A stretch of DNA of 64,000 bases from Sphingobacterium sp. N143 (GCF_030325625.1 NZ_JACAIS010000003.1:62001-126000); one strand, 5' to 3'. Shown: positions 27,618 through 37,106, counted from the stretch's first letter. The notes: a model not told the origin generated them from the letters alone. Numbers and translations are program-made.

Positions 27618-28808
27618 ATGGAAATTAGAAAAATCAGTCCACTTATCTTTCTCTTCTTTTTGATTGCTCAATCTGCAATTTCACAGATAGTACCAGGTGC
27701 AGACCGAATACCCGAGTATCTTGACTACCTAAAGGGTAAAAGGATCGGGATGGTAGTCAACCCTACTTCACGTATTGGCCATAAATCAAGTGTCGACAGC
27801 CTCTTATCATTAGGAGTTAATATCGTTAAAGTATTTGGCCCTGAGCATGGTTTTCGTGGCGACGTAGGAGCCGGAGTCAAGGTAAAAGATGACGTTGATC
27901 CCACAACAGGCGTAAAAGTTGTTTCTCTTTACGGAAAAACGAATAAGCCAACAAGGAAAATGTTGGATGATGTTGACTTAATGATTTTTGACATACAAGA
28001 TATTGGGGTAAGGTATTTCACGTATATCGCAACCATGCACAGGGTTATGGAGGCTTGTGCCGAGAATGGCAAGGAATTGCTCATATTGGACCGGCCGAAT
28101 CCGAACGGTTACTTCATTGACGGCCCTATACTAAATATGGCGTATAAATCAGACATTGGCATGCACCCAGTACCAATTACACATGGCATGACTGTTGGTG
28201 AATATGCGCAGATGATCAATGGTGAAGGATGGCTAGCCAACGGTGTTAAATGCAAAATAAAGGTTATCCCGGTTGCCAATTACAGTCATGAGATGGAGTA
28301 TATTCCACCTGTTCATATGTCGCCAAATATAAACACCTACCAGGCTGTTCTTTTATATCCGTCTACCTGCCTATTCGAAGGAACTGTATTAAGTGAAGGA
28401 AGGGGCACAAAGTTTCCGTTCACAGTAATAGGCGCACCTGATTTTAAAGGTATCTATAATTTCTCATTCACACCCAAAAGTATAAAGAACATGAGTGCAA
28501 CACCAATTCACTTGGGTAAAGAATGCTTTGGACTGGACTTAAGAAACGTAGACTTGAAGGAAATCAGAAGTGCTGGAAAAATAGAGCTGTCATGGCTGAT
28601 CGAGACCTACAACAAGTTTCCTGATAAAGCAATATTTTTCGATAACAAGCAGAGCAAAGAAATCGTAGTCTTTGATAAATTGGCAGGAGGCTCCTTGTTA
28701 AAGGAACAGATAATTGCTGGCATGAGCGAGGATGATATCCGCAAAAGCTGGAAACCTGGTCTTGCTAAGTATAAGCAGATGCGTGAAAAATATTTAATAT
28801 ATCAATAA
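27618..28808 (+). CDS. namZ: NamZ-type exo-beta-N-acetylmuramidase (DUF1343)
   Basis: ATG at 27618 is chosen because it opens a signal peptide (MEIRKISPLIFLFFLIAQSAISQ); an in-frame GTG at 27540 would add 26 residues before it. The 396-residue protein has DUF1343 landmarks: IGMVVNPTSRIG, VKVFGPEHGFRGDVGAGVKV, DLMIFDIQDIGVRYFTYI, LLILDRPNPNGYFIDGPIL and STCLFEGTVLSEGRGTKFPF. The characterised relative (NamZ) removes terminal N-acetylmuramic acid from peptidoglycan fragments. The secreted form would act in the periplasm, in cell-wall recycling or feeding on wall fragments. No other recycling genes are adjacent. Confidence 0.9.
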   Translation: MEIRKISPLIFLFFLIAQSAISQIVPGADRIPEYLDYLKGKRIGMVVNPTSRIGHKSSVDSLLSLGVNIVKVFGPEHGFRGDVGAGVKVKDDVDPTTGVKVVSLYGKTNKPTRKMLDDVDLMIFDIQDIGVRYFTYIATMHRVMEACAENGKELLILDRPNPNGYFIDGPILNMAYKSDIGMHPVPITHGMTVGEYAQMINGEGWLANGVKCKIKVIPVANYSHEMEYIPPVHMSPNINTYQAVLLYPSTCLFEGTVLSEGRGTKFPFTVIGAPDFKGIYNFSFTPKSIKNMSATPIHLGKECFGLDLRNVDLKEIRSAGKIELSWLIETYNKFPDKAIFFDNKQSKEIVVFDKLAGGSLLKEQIIAGMSEDDIRKSWKPGLAKYKQMREKYLIYQ

Positions 28809-28859
28809 CTTAACGCACGTATTATACTGTTTCATAACTATTATCTGTGAAAGACTTCA

Positions 28860-31814
28860 TTAAAAAACAACCTGGTCCTCCTCTTTCCGGGGATCGGGTT
28901 TTAGGGGCATCTTGGCACAGCGGATCACCTCAAGAGAAGCACAGCCATAGTCGACGACAACTTTTCCCTCGATCAGATAAATTCCGGTATCACGCAGCGG
29001 GTATTTTGCCAAGCTCTGCGGAAAATGTACGGTATCGAAAAATAGGCCTTCGGCATCGAAAAAGGTGCCGAACTTCATAAGCTCCCCCCGCTTCGTCTTG
29101 ACAAATTTTTCGCAGACAAAGTCCCCTACCATACGGATGACCTTGCCCTCGTGCTGGGCCAGATCTTTGGCCAGCACATCGCCACGATAATCACTTCGGG
29201 CCAGGTCAAACATGCTTCCGGTAACACAAAAGCCCATCAGCTCCATCTCATCGTAATAATCTTCAAGGACATTCTCCTCCAGTGGTGGTAGCACTGGTTT
29301 TTTGGATGTTGTCTCAAACAGGACCTGTCCCACCTGCTTGGGCCTGTGTTTGTTCATCAGGAGATGGGCCTGCCACAACAAGGGTTTCTTGCCGTCTCCG
29401 GTAAAGCGCAATGCGCCTACACGTATCAGAATGATGATCTGCTCCAAGCCTGCCGAAGTACGCTGGATAAATTGCTCCAAACTCTGGTATTCACCATGCC
29501 GTTCGCGTTCTTCGACGATCCGTCGTGCGAGTTCGTTTTCCAGGTGCAGCAGGCAGTCAAAGCCCAGATAGATGTCTTTGCCATGAATCGAAGTGTTGAA
29601 AGCAGAGCGGTTGACACAGGGCTGGCAGATGTTGCCCCCTGCAATGCGAGCCTCGTTGACATACACCTTGCGGTTATAAAACCCACCGTAATTGTTGAGC
29701 ACCGCAACCATAAACTCCAGCGGATAATAGGTCTTGAGGAAAAGGCTCTGATAGCTCTCAACCGCGTAGGATGCAGAGTGCGCCTTGTTAAAGGAATAGC
29801 CAGCAAAGCTTTCCATCTGCCGCCAGATCTCCCGGCTGACTTTTTCGTCGTATCCTTTGGCTTTGCAGTTGATGAAAAATTTGTCCTCAATCTCAATGAG
29901 ATGGCCTTTATTCCTGTACTTACCCGACATCATCCGCCGCAGCACATCGGCATCGGACATATCGAGACCTCCATAGGCATTGGCAATTTTCATCACATCT
30001 TCCTGATAGACCATCACACCATAGGTCTCCTGCAACTGCTCCTGAAACACGGGATGTGGATAGGATACACTTGATGGATCGTGGTGCCGCTTGATAAATT
30101 CGCTCATCATGCCCGAACTGGCAACACCTGGCCTGATGATAGACGAAGCCGCCACAAGGGTCAGGTAATCGTCACAGCGCAACTTGGTCAATAACTGCCG
30201 CATAGCCGGGCTTTCGATATAGAAGCAGCCGATGCTATTGGCCGACTTGAGCTGTGCTGCGATATTGGGGTCATCGAAGAAGCGCTTGGGATTGCTGGTA
30301 TCGATCAGCTCCCCCAAGTTTTCCCGGACAATGGTCCGGCAATCTTTGATATGCCCAATTCCCCGCTGGGACAGGATATCATATTTCTCAAAGCCGATAT
30401 CTTCGGCCACATACATATCAAACTGCATGGTCGGCAGCCCTTTGGGTGGATTGTCCATGGCGGAGTAGCAGGTAAGCGGCTCTTCGGAGATCAGCACGCC
30501 TGAGGGGTGTATGGTCCGCTGATTGGGGAAGTCTGCCATACGGTTGTACACTGAAAGAATGGTATGTGTCACTTCGTTTTTATTGAGCATGTGCTCAGGT
30601 TCATGTATCAGGCGGTCGATCTCAGCCTTGGGAAGTCCGTATACTTTGCCCAGCTCACGCAGGATGCTCCGCGAGCGGAATGTGCTCATGGCTCCCATCA
30701 ATGCGGTGTGGCCCACCTGGTACCGATTGAAGATATAGTCATACATGTCGTCCCGCTCATTCCAGCTGAAATCCACATCAAAATCAGGTGGGCTTTTACG
30801 CTTGGGGTTCAGGAACCGTTCAAAGGGAAGGTCCAATGCTATCGGGTCGACATCGGTAATACCCAGGCAATAGGCTACGGCGGAGTTGGCTCCCGACCCC
30901 CGTCCGACATAATGAAAATTGCGGCCCCGGGCGTACCGGCAGATATCATCGGTGATCAGAAAATAGCTTGAAAACTGCTGTTGCTCTATAATGTCGAGCT
31001 CGCGCTGGATGCGCTCTGCCGCCACCCGGTCATTCTTCCCGTAGCGATGCTGAAGGCCGTCCATGGTATATCTCACCAGCAGCTGCTTGTCATTATACCG
31101 ATTCCCCGTGAATGTGGCCCTGTTCTTTACAGTCGAAAAATCAAAACTGAAAGAACACTGCCCCAGCAATTTATGTGTATTGACCAGTAGCTGTGGCAGA
31201 TCTGCATAGAGGCCCATGAGTGTTTCTTTGGGCATAAAGACTTCATCATCCGGAGCAGCCTGCCCCTGCCCGAGCTGTGATATCAGCACATTATTGTCAA
31301 TGGCCCGCAGCTGTCGGTGCAGGGTATAATCTGCTTTCTCGAAACTAACGGGGGCCAATATAACACAACGCTCCAGCAGCTGTCGGTCCAGGAGCTGGAC
31401 TTTTGTCCGTTCGCCCGGCCGGATGCCGATATATTCAAAATCCTTCAGTGCGTAATCTTTCAATCTGGAAAATGAGTAGATTACGAATACATGTTCAAAT
31501 TCGGGGGCACGCTCTTCGACGGACTTATGCTCCATATTGAGCTTCGTCCGGTAGTCATTGATCTCCTTAAACCCTTTTTCATTTTTCGCAATGGCCACAA
31601 AGCAGAGCTTATCCCCCTGACGGAACTCCATCCCTGTCAATAGGTTTAATCCCTCTTTGCGTCCTTCGCGGATAAAGTCGAGTGAGCCAGAACTATTATT
31701 GATATCGGTAAGCACTGCAGTATCGTACCCTCCGGCGACCATGCCAGCGATCAGGTCCTTAAGGCTCAATGTGCCATAGCGCAGGCTGAAGTTACTATGA
31801 AGATTTAATAGCAT
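28860..31814 (-). CDS. Accessory DNA polymerase III alpha subunit (DnaE2/ImuC-like)
   Basis: A 984-residue C-family polymerase, shorter than replicative DnaE (about 1160). It has a PHP domain (1-210), then the polymerase core with GRGSGANS (305-312) and the catalytic motif PDFDVDF (343-349), a helix-hairpin-helix region and a C-terminal OB-type part (about 870-960). The PHP metal motifs are degenerate: NLHSNFS instead of HxH, and LTDIN instead of TDHN, so PHP-linked proofreading is unlikely. Together with the Y-family polymerase gene at 53154 it probably makes a damage-induced mutagenic polymerase set. The two share an upstream palindromic element. Confidence 0.88.
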   Translation of the reverse strand: MLLNLHSNFSLRYGTLSLKDLIAGMVAGGYDTAVLTDINNSSGSLDFIREGRKEGLNLLTGMEFRQGDKLCFVAIAKNEKGFKEINDYRTKLNMEHKSVEERAPEFEHVFVIYSFSRLKDYALKDFEYIGIRPGERTKVQLLDRQLLERCVILAPVSFEKADYTLHRQLRAIDNNVLISQLGQGQAAPDDEVFMPKETLMGLYADLPQLLVNTHKLLGQCSFSFDFSTVKNRATFTGNRYNDKQLLVRYTMDGLQHRYGKNDRVAAERIQRELDIIEQQQFSSYFLITDDICRYARGRNFHYVGRGSGANSAVAYCLGITDVDPIALDLPFERFLNPKRKSPPDFDVDFSWNERDDMYDYIFNRYQVGHTALMGAMSTFRSRSILRELGKVYGLPKAEIDRLIHEPEHMLNKNEVTHTILSVYNRMADFPNQRTIHPSGVLISEEPLTCYSAMDNPPKGLPTMQFDMYVAEDIGFEKYDILSQRGIGHIKDCRTIVRENLGELIDTSNPKRFFDDPNIAAQLKSANSIGCFYIESPAMRQLLTKLRCDDYLTLVAASSIIRPGVASSGMMSEFIKRHHDPSSVSYPHPVFQEQLQETYGVMVYQEDVMKIANAYGGLDMSDADVLRRMMSGKYRNKGHLIEIEDKFFINCKAKGYDEKVSREIWRQMESFAGYSFNKAHSASYAVESYQSLFLKTYYPLEFMVAVLNNYGGFYNRKVYVNEARIAGGNICQPCVNRSAFNTSIHGKDIYLGFDCLLHLENELARRIVEERERHGEYQSLEQFIQRTSAGLEQIIILIRVGALRFTGDGKKPLLWQAHLLMNKHRPKQVGQVLFETTSKKPVLPPLEENVLEDYYDEMELMGFCVTGSMFDLARSDYRGDVLAKDLAQHEGKVIRMVGDFVCEKFVKTKRGELMKFGTFFDAEGLFFDTVHFPQSLAKYPLRDTGIYLIEGKVVVDYGCASLEVIRCAKMPLKPDPRKEEDQVVF

Positions 31815-31926
31815 GTCTCCCTCTTTTCTGCTCCGGTATGGAAGCGCATATTGTTTGTATTATTGTTTTCCATCGATAAGTTGTATTTAACATCATTTTG
31901 ATTGATTTTGACAACTGATCACGCTT

Positions 31927-31955
31927 TAAAATTACTAATATTTTTAGCAAAAAAT
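31927..31955 (-). promoter_or_regulatory. dnaE promoter with palindromic operator shared with dinB
   Basis: The 22-base block 31934-31955 matches 54403-54424 upstream of dinB at 19 of 22 positions and in the same orientation to its gene. It contains the imperfect palindrome TACTAATA-T-TTTTAGCA (31933-31949). On the minus strand the conserved ATTAG is followed by TAATTTTA (31927-31934), close to the TAnnTTTG -7 element. An operator for a damage-responsive repressor is inferred. It lies 120 bases upstream of the start codon. Confidence 0.55.
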
Positions 31956-32215
31956 AGCAAAACAAATCTGAGATAAAACATATCGCGCTGTGATACAGCA
32001 TGATAATTTTAAACACAGAGCATTACTGATCGAATAATCATCGATCGTTTAATTGTAAAACGATAAAATGGAACATGATCCCCTGAAAGCTCCCATGGAC
32101 TTACCCGGAAAGTACGAACAACAGACCTTGTGATGTCACTGTTATTCTTTGGTTAGCATCATCCGACTTTGCCATATATTGTGTACAACGGGGGGAATCA
32201 AAAATTGACTTACGC

Positions 32216-32250
32216 CAGCAGGCGTGGTAATTACTTATCACCACGCGCTG
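32216..32250. repeat. Hairpin after the MoxR-type gene
   Basis: CAGC-(AGG)-CGTGGT pairs with ACCACG-(C)-GCTG, ten base pairs with a small internal loop. It lies about 50 bases beyond the MoxR-type stop codon (minus strand). No long T tract follows, so a terminator role is only possible. Confidence 0.45.
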
Positions 32251-32302
32251 AATGTTTATTTTAATGCTGAAAGATTTGATCAAGGGAGGCGTTATCCGCT
32301 CG

Positions 32303-33769
32303 TTACAGATTGTTTCGCAGATAGTGTTGAAAGTTATCCTGAAACTGCAGGCCATTGCCTAGTCTATATTTACTTAATTTGTTATTTAAGGCCAGTCCCC
32401 AAAGGATAAATTCGGTCAGGAAATAACGATCTTCGGGTTTCGTCTGTGGCTGGTATTGCTGTATCAACGCACGGACAGGTGTCGCCTGATCCAATATGTG
32501 CTCATAATCGGCATCTGTGAGCTCATCGGATAGTTCGATGCCTTCCGATTCCGAAAACCAGCGGACAATGTCATCGTAAGGATAGCGCTCATTCTCCTTT
32601 TCGAGTTTCTCAATTTTGGGAAACAAGACCGAAAATAGGCTTTTTACTGCATTCTCGATCAATTGTACCGCAACAGTGGCTGCTCCCTCCTGCTCGCCTT
32701 CGTAAACGAGCTCGACCTTGCCGGTGATAGCAGGCACGATACCCATAAAATCACTCAGGCGCACGGCTGTCTCACTCGCCCCATTTCGGAGCATCCGCAA
32801 TTCGGCAGTACTAAGTAAGTTCTGAAATGCTGTAATGCTCATCCGTGCGCTGACGCCGCTTTTTTCGTCCACATATTCGCTATTTCGGGCTTCAAAACTG
32901 ATCTGCTCAATCAATTCTTGAGCCAGTTCTGGAATGTAGATTTGCTCTTTCTGTGCCGCTTCGAGGTTAGCCTCCTGGGCAGTAATTGCTTTCGCTATCT
33001 CAATTGATGTGGGGTAATGTGTCAGTATCTGCGATCCTATCCGATCCTTCAGCGGAGTCACAATACTTCCCCGGTTGGTGTAATCTTCTGGATTGGCCGT
33101 GAACACAAACTGTACGTCCAATGGTAGGCGCAACTTAAATCCACGGATCTGGATATCTCCCTCCTGCAATATATTGAAAAGTGCCACCTGAATGCGTGCC
33201 TGAAGATCGGGCAATTCATTGATGACAAATATCGAACGATTGGCCCGGGGAATCATGCCAAAATGGATCACGCGATCGTCGGCATAGCTCAACCTCAAAT
33301 TGGCGGCTTTGATCGGATCTACATCACCGATCAGATCGGCGACGGTCACATCTGGTGTAGCAAGTTTCTCAGCAAAACGGTCACTTCGGTGCAGCCAGCC
33401 TATCGGCGTATCATCACCTTTTTCCTTCAATAACTCGAGCGCATAGCGTGATATGGGCTGATATGGATCATCATTGATCTCTGAACCCTCTACCAGAGGC
33501 ACATATTCATCCAGCAGGTTGACCATAAGCCGGGCCAGGCGTGTCTTGGCCTGACCGCGGAGTCCCAGAAAATTGATGTTGTGCTTGGAGAGAATAGCTC
33601 TTTCAAGCTCGGGAATAACGGTGTCCTCGTAACCATGTACTCCGGTAAACACGGTTTCACCTTTACTTATTTTTGTAATCAGGTTCTGACGTAATTCTTC
33701 TTTTATTGTCTTAGGTTTGTAGCCTGATGCTTTCAGTGCACCGAATGTTGTAATCTTCGTGTAATCCAT
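32303..33769 (-). CDS. MoxR/ChlI-type AAA+ ATPase
   Basis: A 488-residue ATPase of the magnesium-chelatase/MoxR group. Walker A is GLRGQAKT (69-76). The Walker B strand reads SIFVINELPDL, with Asn184-Glu185 in place of the usual Asp-Glu. Sensor 1 is in VQFVFTANPEDYTNRG and an arginine finger-like region follows (PLKDRIGSQILTHYP). These ATPases work with a VWA-domain protein to remodel or insert cofactors into target proteins. The partner is encoded 63 bases upstream on the same strand. No photosynthesis or cobalt-chelatase genes are present, so a chaperone role is more likely than metal chelation. Confidence 0.88.
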   Translation of the reverse strand: MDYTKITTFGALKASGYKPKTIKEELRQNLITKISKGETVFTGVHGYEDTVIPELERAILSKHNINFLGLRGQAKTRLARLMVNLLDEYVPLVEGSEINDDPYQPISRYALELLKEKGDDTPIGWLHRSDRFAEKLATPDVTVADLIGDVDPIKAANLRLSYADDRVIHFGMIPRANRSIFVINELPDLQARIQVALFNILQEGDIQIRGFKLRLPLDVQFVFTANPEDYTNRGSIVTPLKDRIGSQILTHYPTSIEIAKAITAQEANLEAAQKEQIYIPELAQELIEQISFEARNSEYVDEKSGVSARMSITAFQNLLSTAELRMLRNGASETAVRLSDFMGIVPAITGKVELVYEGEQEGAATVAVQLIENAVKSLFSVLFPKIEKLEKENERYPYDDIVRWFSESEGIELSDELTDADYEHILDQATPVRALIQQYQPQTKPEDRYFLTEFILWGLALNNKLSKYRLGNGLQFQDNFQHYLRNNL

Positions 33770-33832
33770 ATGTTCTTATGATGAGCGCAAATGCTGCGCA
33801 AGATGTATCTTTCTTATCGCTAAACAAATTGT

Positions 33833-34993
33833 TTACCGTATCCTTTTTTTGCGATTTTCTTCGTAATCCTCAAAAATCATTTCGCCGAGGTCTCCAAGTC
33901 CTGTGTAGTAGGCCTTGCCCTGATTTGACGCCGTAAATTCGTCGACAAATTGCTGCAGATAAGGATCTGAAGTGATCATAAAGGTGGTGATCGGTATCCC
34001 CAGCTTACGGGCCTGTGCGGCCATGCTATAGCACTTGCTGGTGATAAAAGGGTCCAATCCCATCGGATTCTTATAATAGGTGCCATCCGGCATATTCAAA
34101 CAGCTTGGCTTTCCGTCTGTAATCATAAATATTTGCTTGTTGGCATGTCGTTTCCGCCGGAGTATATCCATCGCCAACTGTAAACCAGCAACCGTATTGG
34201 TATGGAATGGCCCCACTTGCAGATATGGAAGGTCCTTTATCGCTATAGGCCAGGCATCGTTACCGAAGACAATGACGTCAAGGGAATCTTTGGGATAGCG
34301 CGTGAGGATGAGCTCTGACAAGGCCATGGCCACTTTCTTTGCCGGTGTGATCCTGTCTTCGCCGTACAGGATCATGCTATGACTGATATCGATCATCAAC
34401 ACCGTACTCATCTGCGACTTAAACTGTGTGTCCTCTACCACCAGGTCATTTTCGGATAAGGTAAACTCGCCTATCCCATGATTGATCTGTGCATTTTTCA
34501 GGCTCTCGGTCAATGCTATTTTCTCGAGACTATCTCCATATTGATAACTTCTAAAATCGCCCATATTTTCGTCGCTCCGCCCCTGATGATTGGTTTTATG
34601 ATTGCCTGACTTCCCTTTTCGCATCTTTCCAAAAATCTGATCCAGGGCATGCTGCCGCAGGGCTTTTTCCAATTTTGAGGTAATATCTACACCACCATCG
34701 CCACCAAACTCCAATCGTTCCCTGATGTATCCTTTATTCTTCAGATCGGCAATGAAATCGTCTATGGTGTATTCTGGCGTAGTCAGTTTGTACTCTCGAT
34801 CCAATTCACGCAACCAATCAATAGCTTCATCAAAATCGCCGGAAGTATGGGTGATCAACTCTTTGAAAATGGCAAATAATTTATCAAAAGGCGTTTGAAA
34901 CGGCTCGTCGTATTGCTTAAAGAAAAAACCGCTATTTCGTTTCGTGCTTTCCATGCGTTCATTCTGCTTCGTATAAAGAAGCTCTTCGTCCAT
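33833..34993 (-). CDS. VWA-domain protein, partner of MoxR-type ATPase
   Basis: A 386-residue cytoplasmic protein. The C-terminal VWA domain (about 195-375) has an intact metal-ion-dependent adhesion site, DISHS (Asp202, Ser204, Ser206), and the later Asp in MITDGKPSCL. The N-terminal 130 residues are charged and helical, with a basic linker (KMRKGKSGNHKTNHQ). There is no signal peptide or membrane helix. The domain plan resembles magnesium-chelatase subunit D and other MoxR-associated VWA proteins, which bind the client while the ATPase supplies energy. The client is unknown. Confidence 0.87.
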   Translation of the reverse strand: MDEELLYTKQNERMESTKRNSGFFFKQYDEPFQTPFDKLFAIFKELITHTSGDFDEAIDWLRELDREYKLTTPEYTIDDFIADLKNKGYIRERLEFGGDGGVDITSKLEKALRQHALDQIFGKMRKGKSGNHKTNHQGRSDENMGDFRSYQYGDSLEKIALTESLKNAQINHGIGEFTLSENDLVVEDTQFKSQMSTVLMIDISHSMILYGEDRITPAKKVAMALSELILTRYPKDSLDVIVFGNDAWPIAIKDLPYLQVGPFHTNTVAGLQLAMDILRRKRHANKQIFMITDGKPSCLNMPDGTYYKNPMGLDPFITSKCYSMAAQARKLGIPITTFMITSDPYLQQFVDEFTASNQGKAYYTGLGDLGEMIFEDYEENRKKRIR

Positions 34994-35187
34994 TAAATCG
35001 GAATCGCTTCATAACATGAATTTACGAAATATTAATTTTTATAACGAGCGATGCCCGTGTTTAATCATATCTTTTCATCAATTGACTTGCCTGATAAATA
35101 TAATTCCTATCGATCGGATGACACAAACCGGCATCGATGTCTTTAAATTAAAGTTTCCATGCCTGTTGTCAAAACCTCTGCTATGGA

Positions 35188-36024
35188 TCAATGTTTGAAA
35201 TCCGACGTTTTCTTACCACTATACTGTTTAAAAAAACGGCTAAAATGTGCTGGATTCTCAAAGCCAAGTTCGTAGGCTATTTCTTTAGCGGTCTTTGTAG
35301 TAAAATGGAGATAACGCTTGGCTTCAAGTATGAGCCTATCCCGAATTAATTGTGATGGAGTCGGTTGTTTCAATAAGAAAAAGACATTGCTGAGTGTTTT
35401 TGGTGACTTATTGAGCTTTTCGGCATAAAAGCTGACTGCGTGTTCTGTTTTAAAATTTTGCTCAAGTAATAAAGAAAATCTACGAACGATATCCATTTTT
35501 TCGTCCGGAAACTGTTGATAGCTTTCATGTTGCTGTTTTGCCATTCTGGTTATCTTTATGATCATTCTTTTCAATAATGTACGCAGCATTTCTCCTTGAA
35601 AATTGTCATGTATTGCCAGTTCATTCGATAGATTTTTTTCCAGTTGAGACAGCTCCTCTACTTCTTCATCATTCATCTGGATAAACATCGGGTGTTTAAT
35701 ACCATAAAAGAGAAAACCAACACATCCGACCTCGACATCATGATCGATAATACAGTAAAATTCACGATTAAATTGCCAGGCCGTTATTGTTTCTGGATGC
35801 TGAAAGATAAAATGTTGATTGGAAACCAAAGGAAGAATACTATTAGCAGGCATAGTATACGGGATCATATCTATAAGCACCTCCTGTGCTTCGTCTTTGT
35901 TGTAAATAAAAGTATTAACGGGGTAAGGGTCTTGATAACTAAGCCCCTTACCCTTAAATGATTTATCTCCACTATGCATTATAAATTTTCCTGATGTCGC
36001 ACTTTCGTTATATTCGTGTACCAT
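35188..36024 (-). CDS. AraC-family transcriptional regulator
   Basis: A 278-residue regulator with an N-terminal cupin-like sensing region (about 20-140) and a C-terminal double helix-turn-helix (about 180-278: LNKSPKTLSNVFFLLKQPTPS, then TAKEIAYELGFENPAHFSRFFKQYSG). It is the third gene of a minus-strand group with two AhpD-like genes (52-base gap to the nearest), so it probably controls them or is induced with them. The ligand is unknown. Confidence 0.88.
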   Translation of the reverse strand: MVHEYNESATSGKFIMHSGDKSFKGKGLSYQDPYPVNTFIYNKDEAQEVLIDMIPYTMPANSILPLVSNQHFIFQHPETITAWQFNREFYCIIDHDVEVGCVGFLFYGIKHPMFIQMNDEEVEELSQLEKNLSNELAIHDNFQGEMLRTLLKRMIIKITRMAKQQHESYQQFPDEKMDIVRRFSLLLEQNFKTEHAVSFYAEKLNKSPKTLSNVFFLLKQPTPSQLIRDRLILEAKRYLHFTTKTAKEIAYELGFENPAHFSRFFKQYSGKKTSDFKH

Positions 36025-36075
36025 CTTTGTCCTTATTTAATATAAAATAGAAAATCACCAGCAAATGTGCTTAGA

Positions 36076-36519
36076 TCATTGTCCAGCCACCATATGCATG
36101 GCAACGGCAATCCGGTTCCAGCTGCCGATGGTAACAGTGACCAAGATGACCTGGGCGAGCTTCTGTTCGCCGAGTAGGGATAATGCATGTTCATAGGTCG
36201 CATCAGAAACACCTCCTTGATCGATTTGGGCGACTTCCTCCGCAAGCTTTAGGACTGCCTGTTCCATTTCGGTAAAGAATGGTGTCTCCCACCATGCAGC
36301 AAGTGCAAATAGACGCTGTGCTGTTTCCCCCAGTTCGAGTGCTGCTTGTGTATGCGCATTGATACAATAACCACAGCCATTTAGTTGTGAAACTCTCGTC
36401 CGTATAAGTTCCTGAAGTTTTGGTTCAAGCTCTAATGTGGATAGATATCTGTCGACAGTTCCCATTGCTTTATATAATTTTGGTTCTGCTTTTCCAATGT
36501 CCATTCTTAATTTTAACAT
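36076..36519 (-). CDS. AhpD-like carboxymuconolactone decarboxylase-family protein
   Basis: A 147-residue all-helical protein of the CMD/AhpD superfamily. The redox motif is complete: RTRVSQLNGCGYCINAHT, with Cys49, Cys52 and His56, the CxxCxxxH pattern of AhpD-type alkylhydroperoxidase activity. Members act as thiol-dependent peroxidases or related enzymes in the cytoplasm. It lies 47 bases downstream of a second CMD-family gene, with an AraC regulator gene following. The reaction and the reductant are not evident. Confidence 0.87.
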   Translation of the reverse strand: MLKLRMDIGKAEPKLYKAMGTVDRYLSTLELEPKLQELIRTRVSQLNGCGYCINAHTQAALELGETAQRLFALAAWWETPFFTEMEQAVLKLAEEVAQIDQGGVSDATYEHALSLLGEQKLAQVILVTVTIGSWNRIAVAMHMVAGQ

Positions 36520-36566
36520 CGTTTGAAATTTTATGTGTTATCAACTCTTACATTTAAATGTTTCCG

Positions 36567-37106
36567 TTAGCAAATGCTCTTTGCCCGTGGAAATTCATTT
36601 GGTACTTGTGTTACAGCATGCAGAATGTTGCTGATCGTTCTGTCCCCAATATGGACAATTAAATCAATAAGATTTTCTTTGGTATAGCCTGCTTCAAAAA
36701 AATGAGTGACCAATACTCCATCGCCGGGATGTCTATTTTCCGATAATTGCTTGGTAAGCTTTACCAGTGCATCCAATTTCTTGTCAAAACTGGCCTCACC
36801 TCTCCTGATTTCAAGTGTCTGCTCTTCAGTGAACCCTTTTAGTTTTGCGACCATGGTATGGGCACTCAGGCAATAGAAGCACTGATTGACTTCACTTACG
36901 ACAAGGGTAGCTGCTTCAATTTCCTTACTTGTTAACGAAGTATTACTGCTTTCAAGATTGATGTACGCTTCAAGGGCATTTTCAGAATAGGCCAAGGTTG
37001 AATACAGATTTGGAACGGCACCATAAGCCTTTTTTAATCGGTCAAAAATCTGCTGATTTTTCGCAGACACTTCTTCTCTTTTTAAAACTTTGATTGTGTT
37101 TTCCAT
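36567..37106 (-). CDS. AhpD-like peroxidase-related protein (CMD family)
   Basis: A 179-residue relative of the next gene, longer at the N-terminus. The motif is VVSEVNQCFYCLSAHT with Cys76, Cys79 and His83. The second half carries another helical bundle (TKQLSENRHPGDGVLVTHFFEAG). It is the first gene of the three-gene unit; a 384-base gap upstream separates it from the divergent GAPDH gene. It probably reduces peroxides or reactive aldehydes; sequence alone does not tell which. Confidence 0.86.
   Translation of the reverse strand: MENTIKVLKREEVSAKNQQIFDRLKKAYGAVPNLYSTLAYSENALEAYINLESSNTSLTSKEIEAATLVVSEVNQCFYCLSAHTMVAKLKGFTEEQTLEIRRGEASFDKKLDALVKLTKQLSENRHPGDGVLVTHFFEAGYTKENLIDLIVHIGDRTISNILHAVTQVPNEFPRAKSIC

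Larger units (their letters stand above)
31815..32302. other. Intergenic gap holding the dnaE promoter and a 3' hairpin
   Basis: Apart from the palindromic promoter element at 31934-31955 and the hairpin at 32216-32250, both listed separately, I see nothing. A few open frames on the minus strand have no recognisable content. Confidence 0.5.

Noticed and set aside
29346..30074. Long open frame on the plus strand (about 240 codons)
   Set aside because: It lies wholly antisense to the clearly conserved polymerase gene and shows no recognisable protein sequence; it reflects the high GC of that gene.
31795..32016. Minus-strand open frame of 73 codons at the dnaE start
   Set aside because: It would cover the promoter/operator block and has no recognisable content.
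32101..32355. Minus-strand open frame of 84 codons near the MoxR-type gene
   Set aside because: It overlaps the end of the MoxR-type gene in another frame and the gap hairpin; no signal peptide or conserved pattern.
32303..34993. ATPase/VWA pair considered as magnesium chelatase subunits I and D
   Set aside because: No chelatase H subunit, porphyrin or cobalamin genes are nearby, and the organism type does not suggest chlorophyll synthesis; a MoxR-type chaperone pair fits better.
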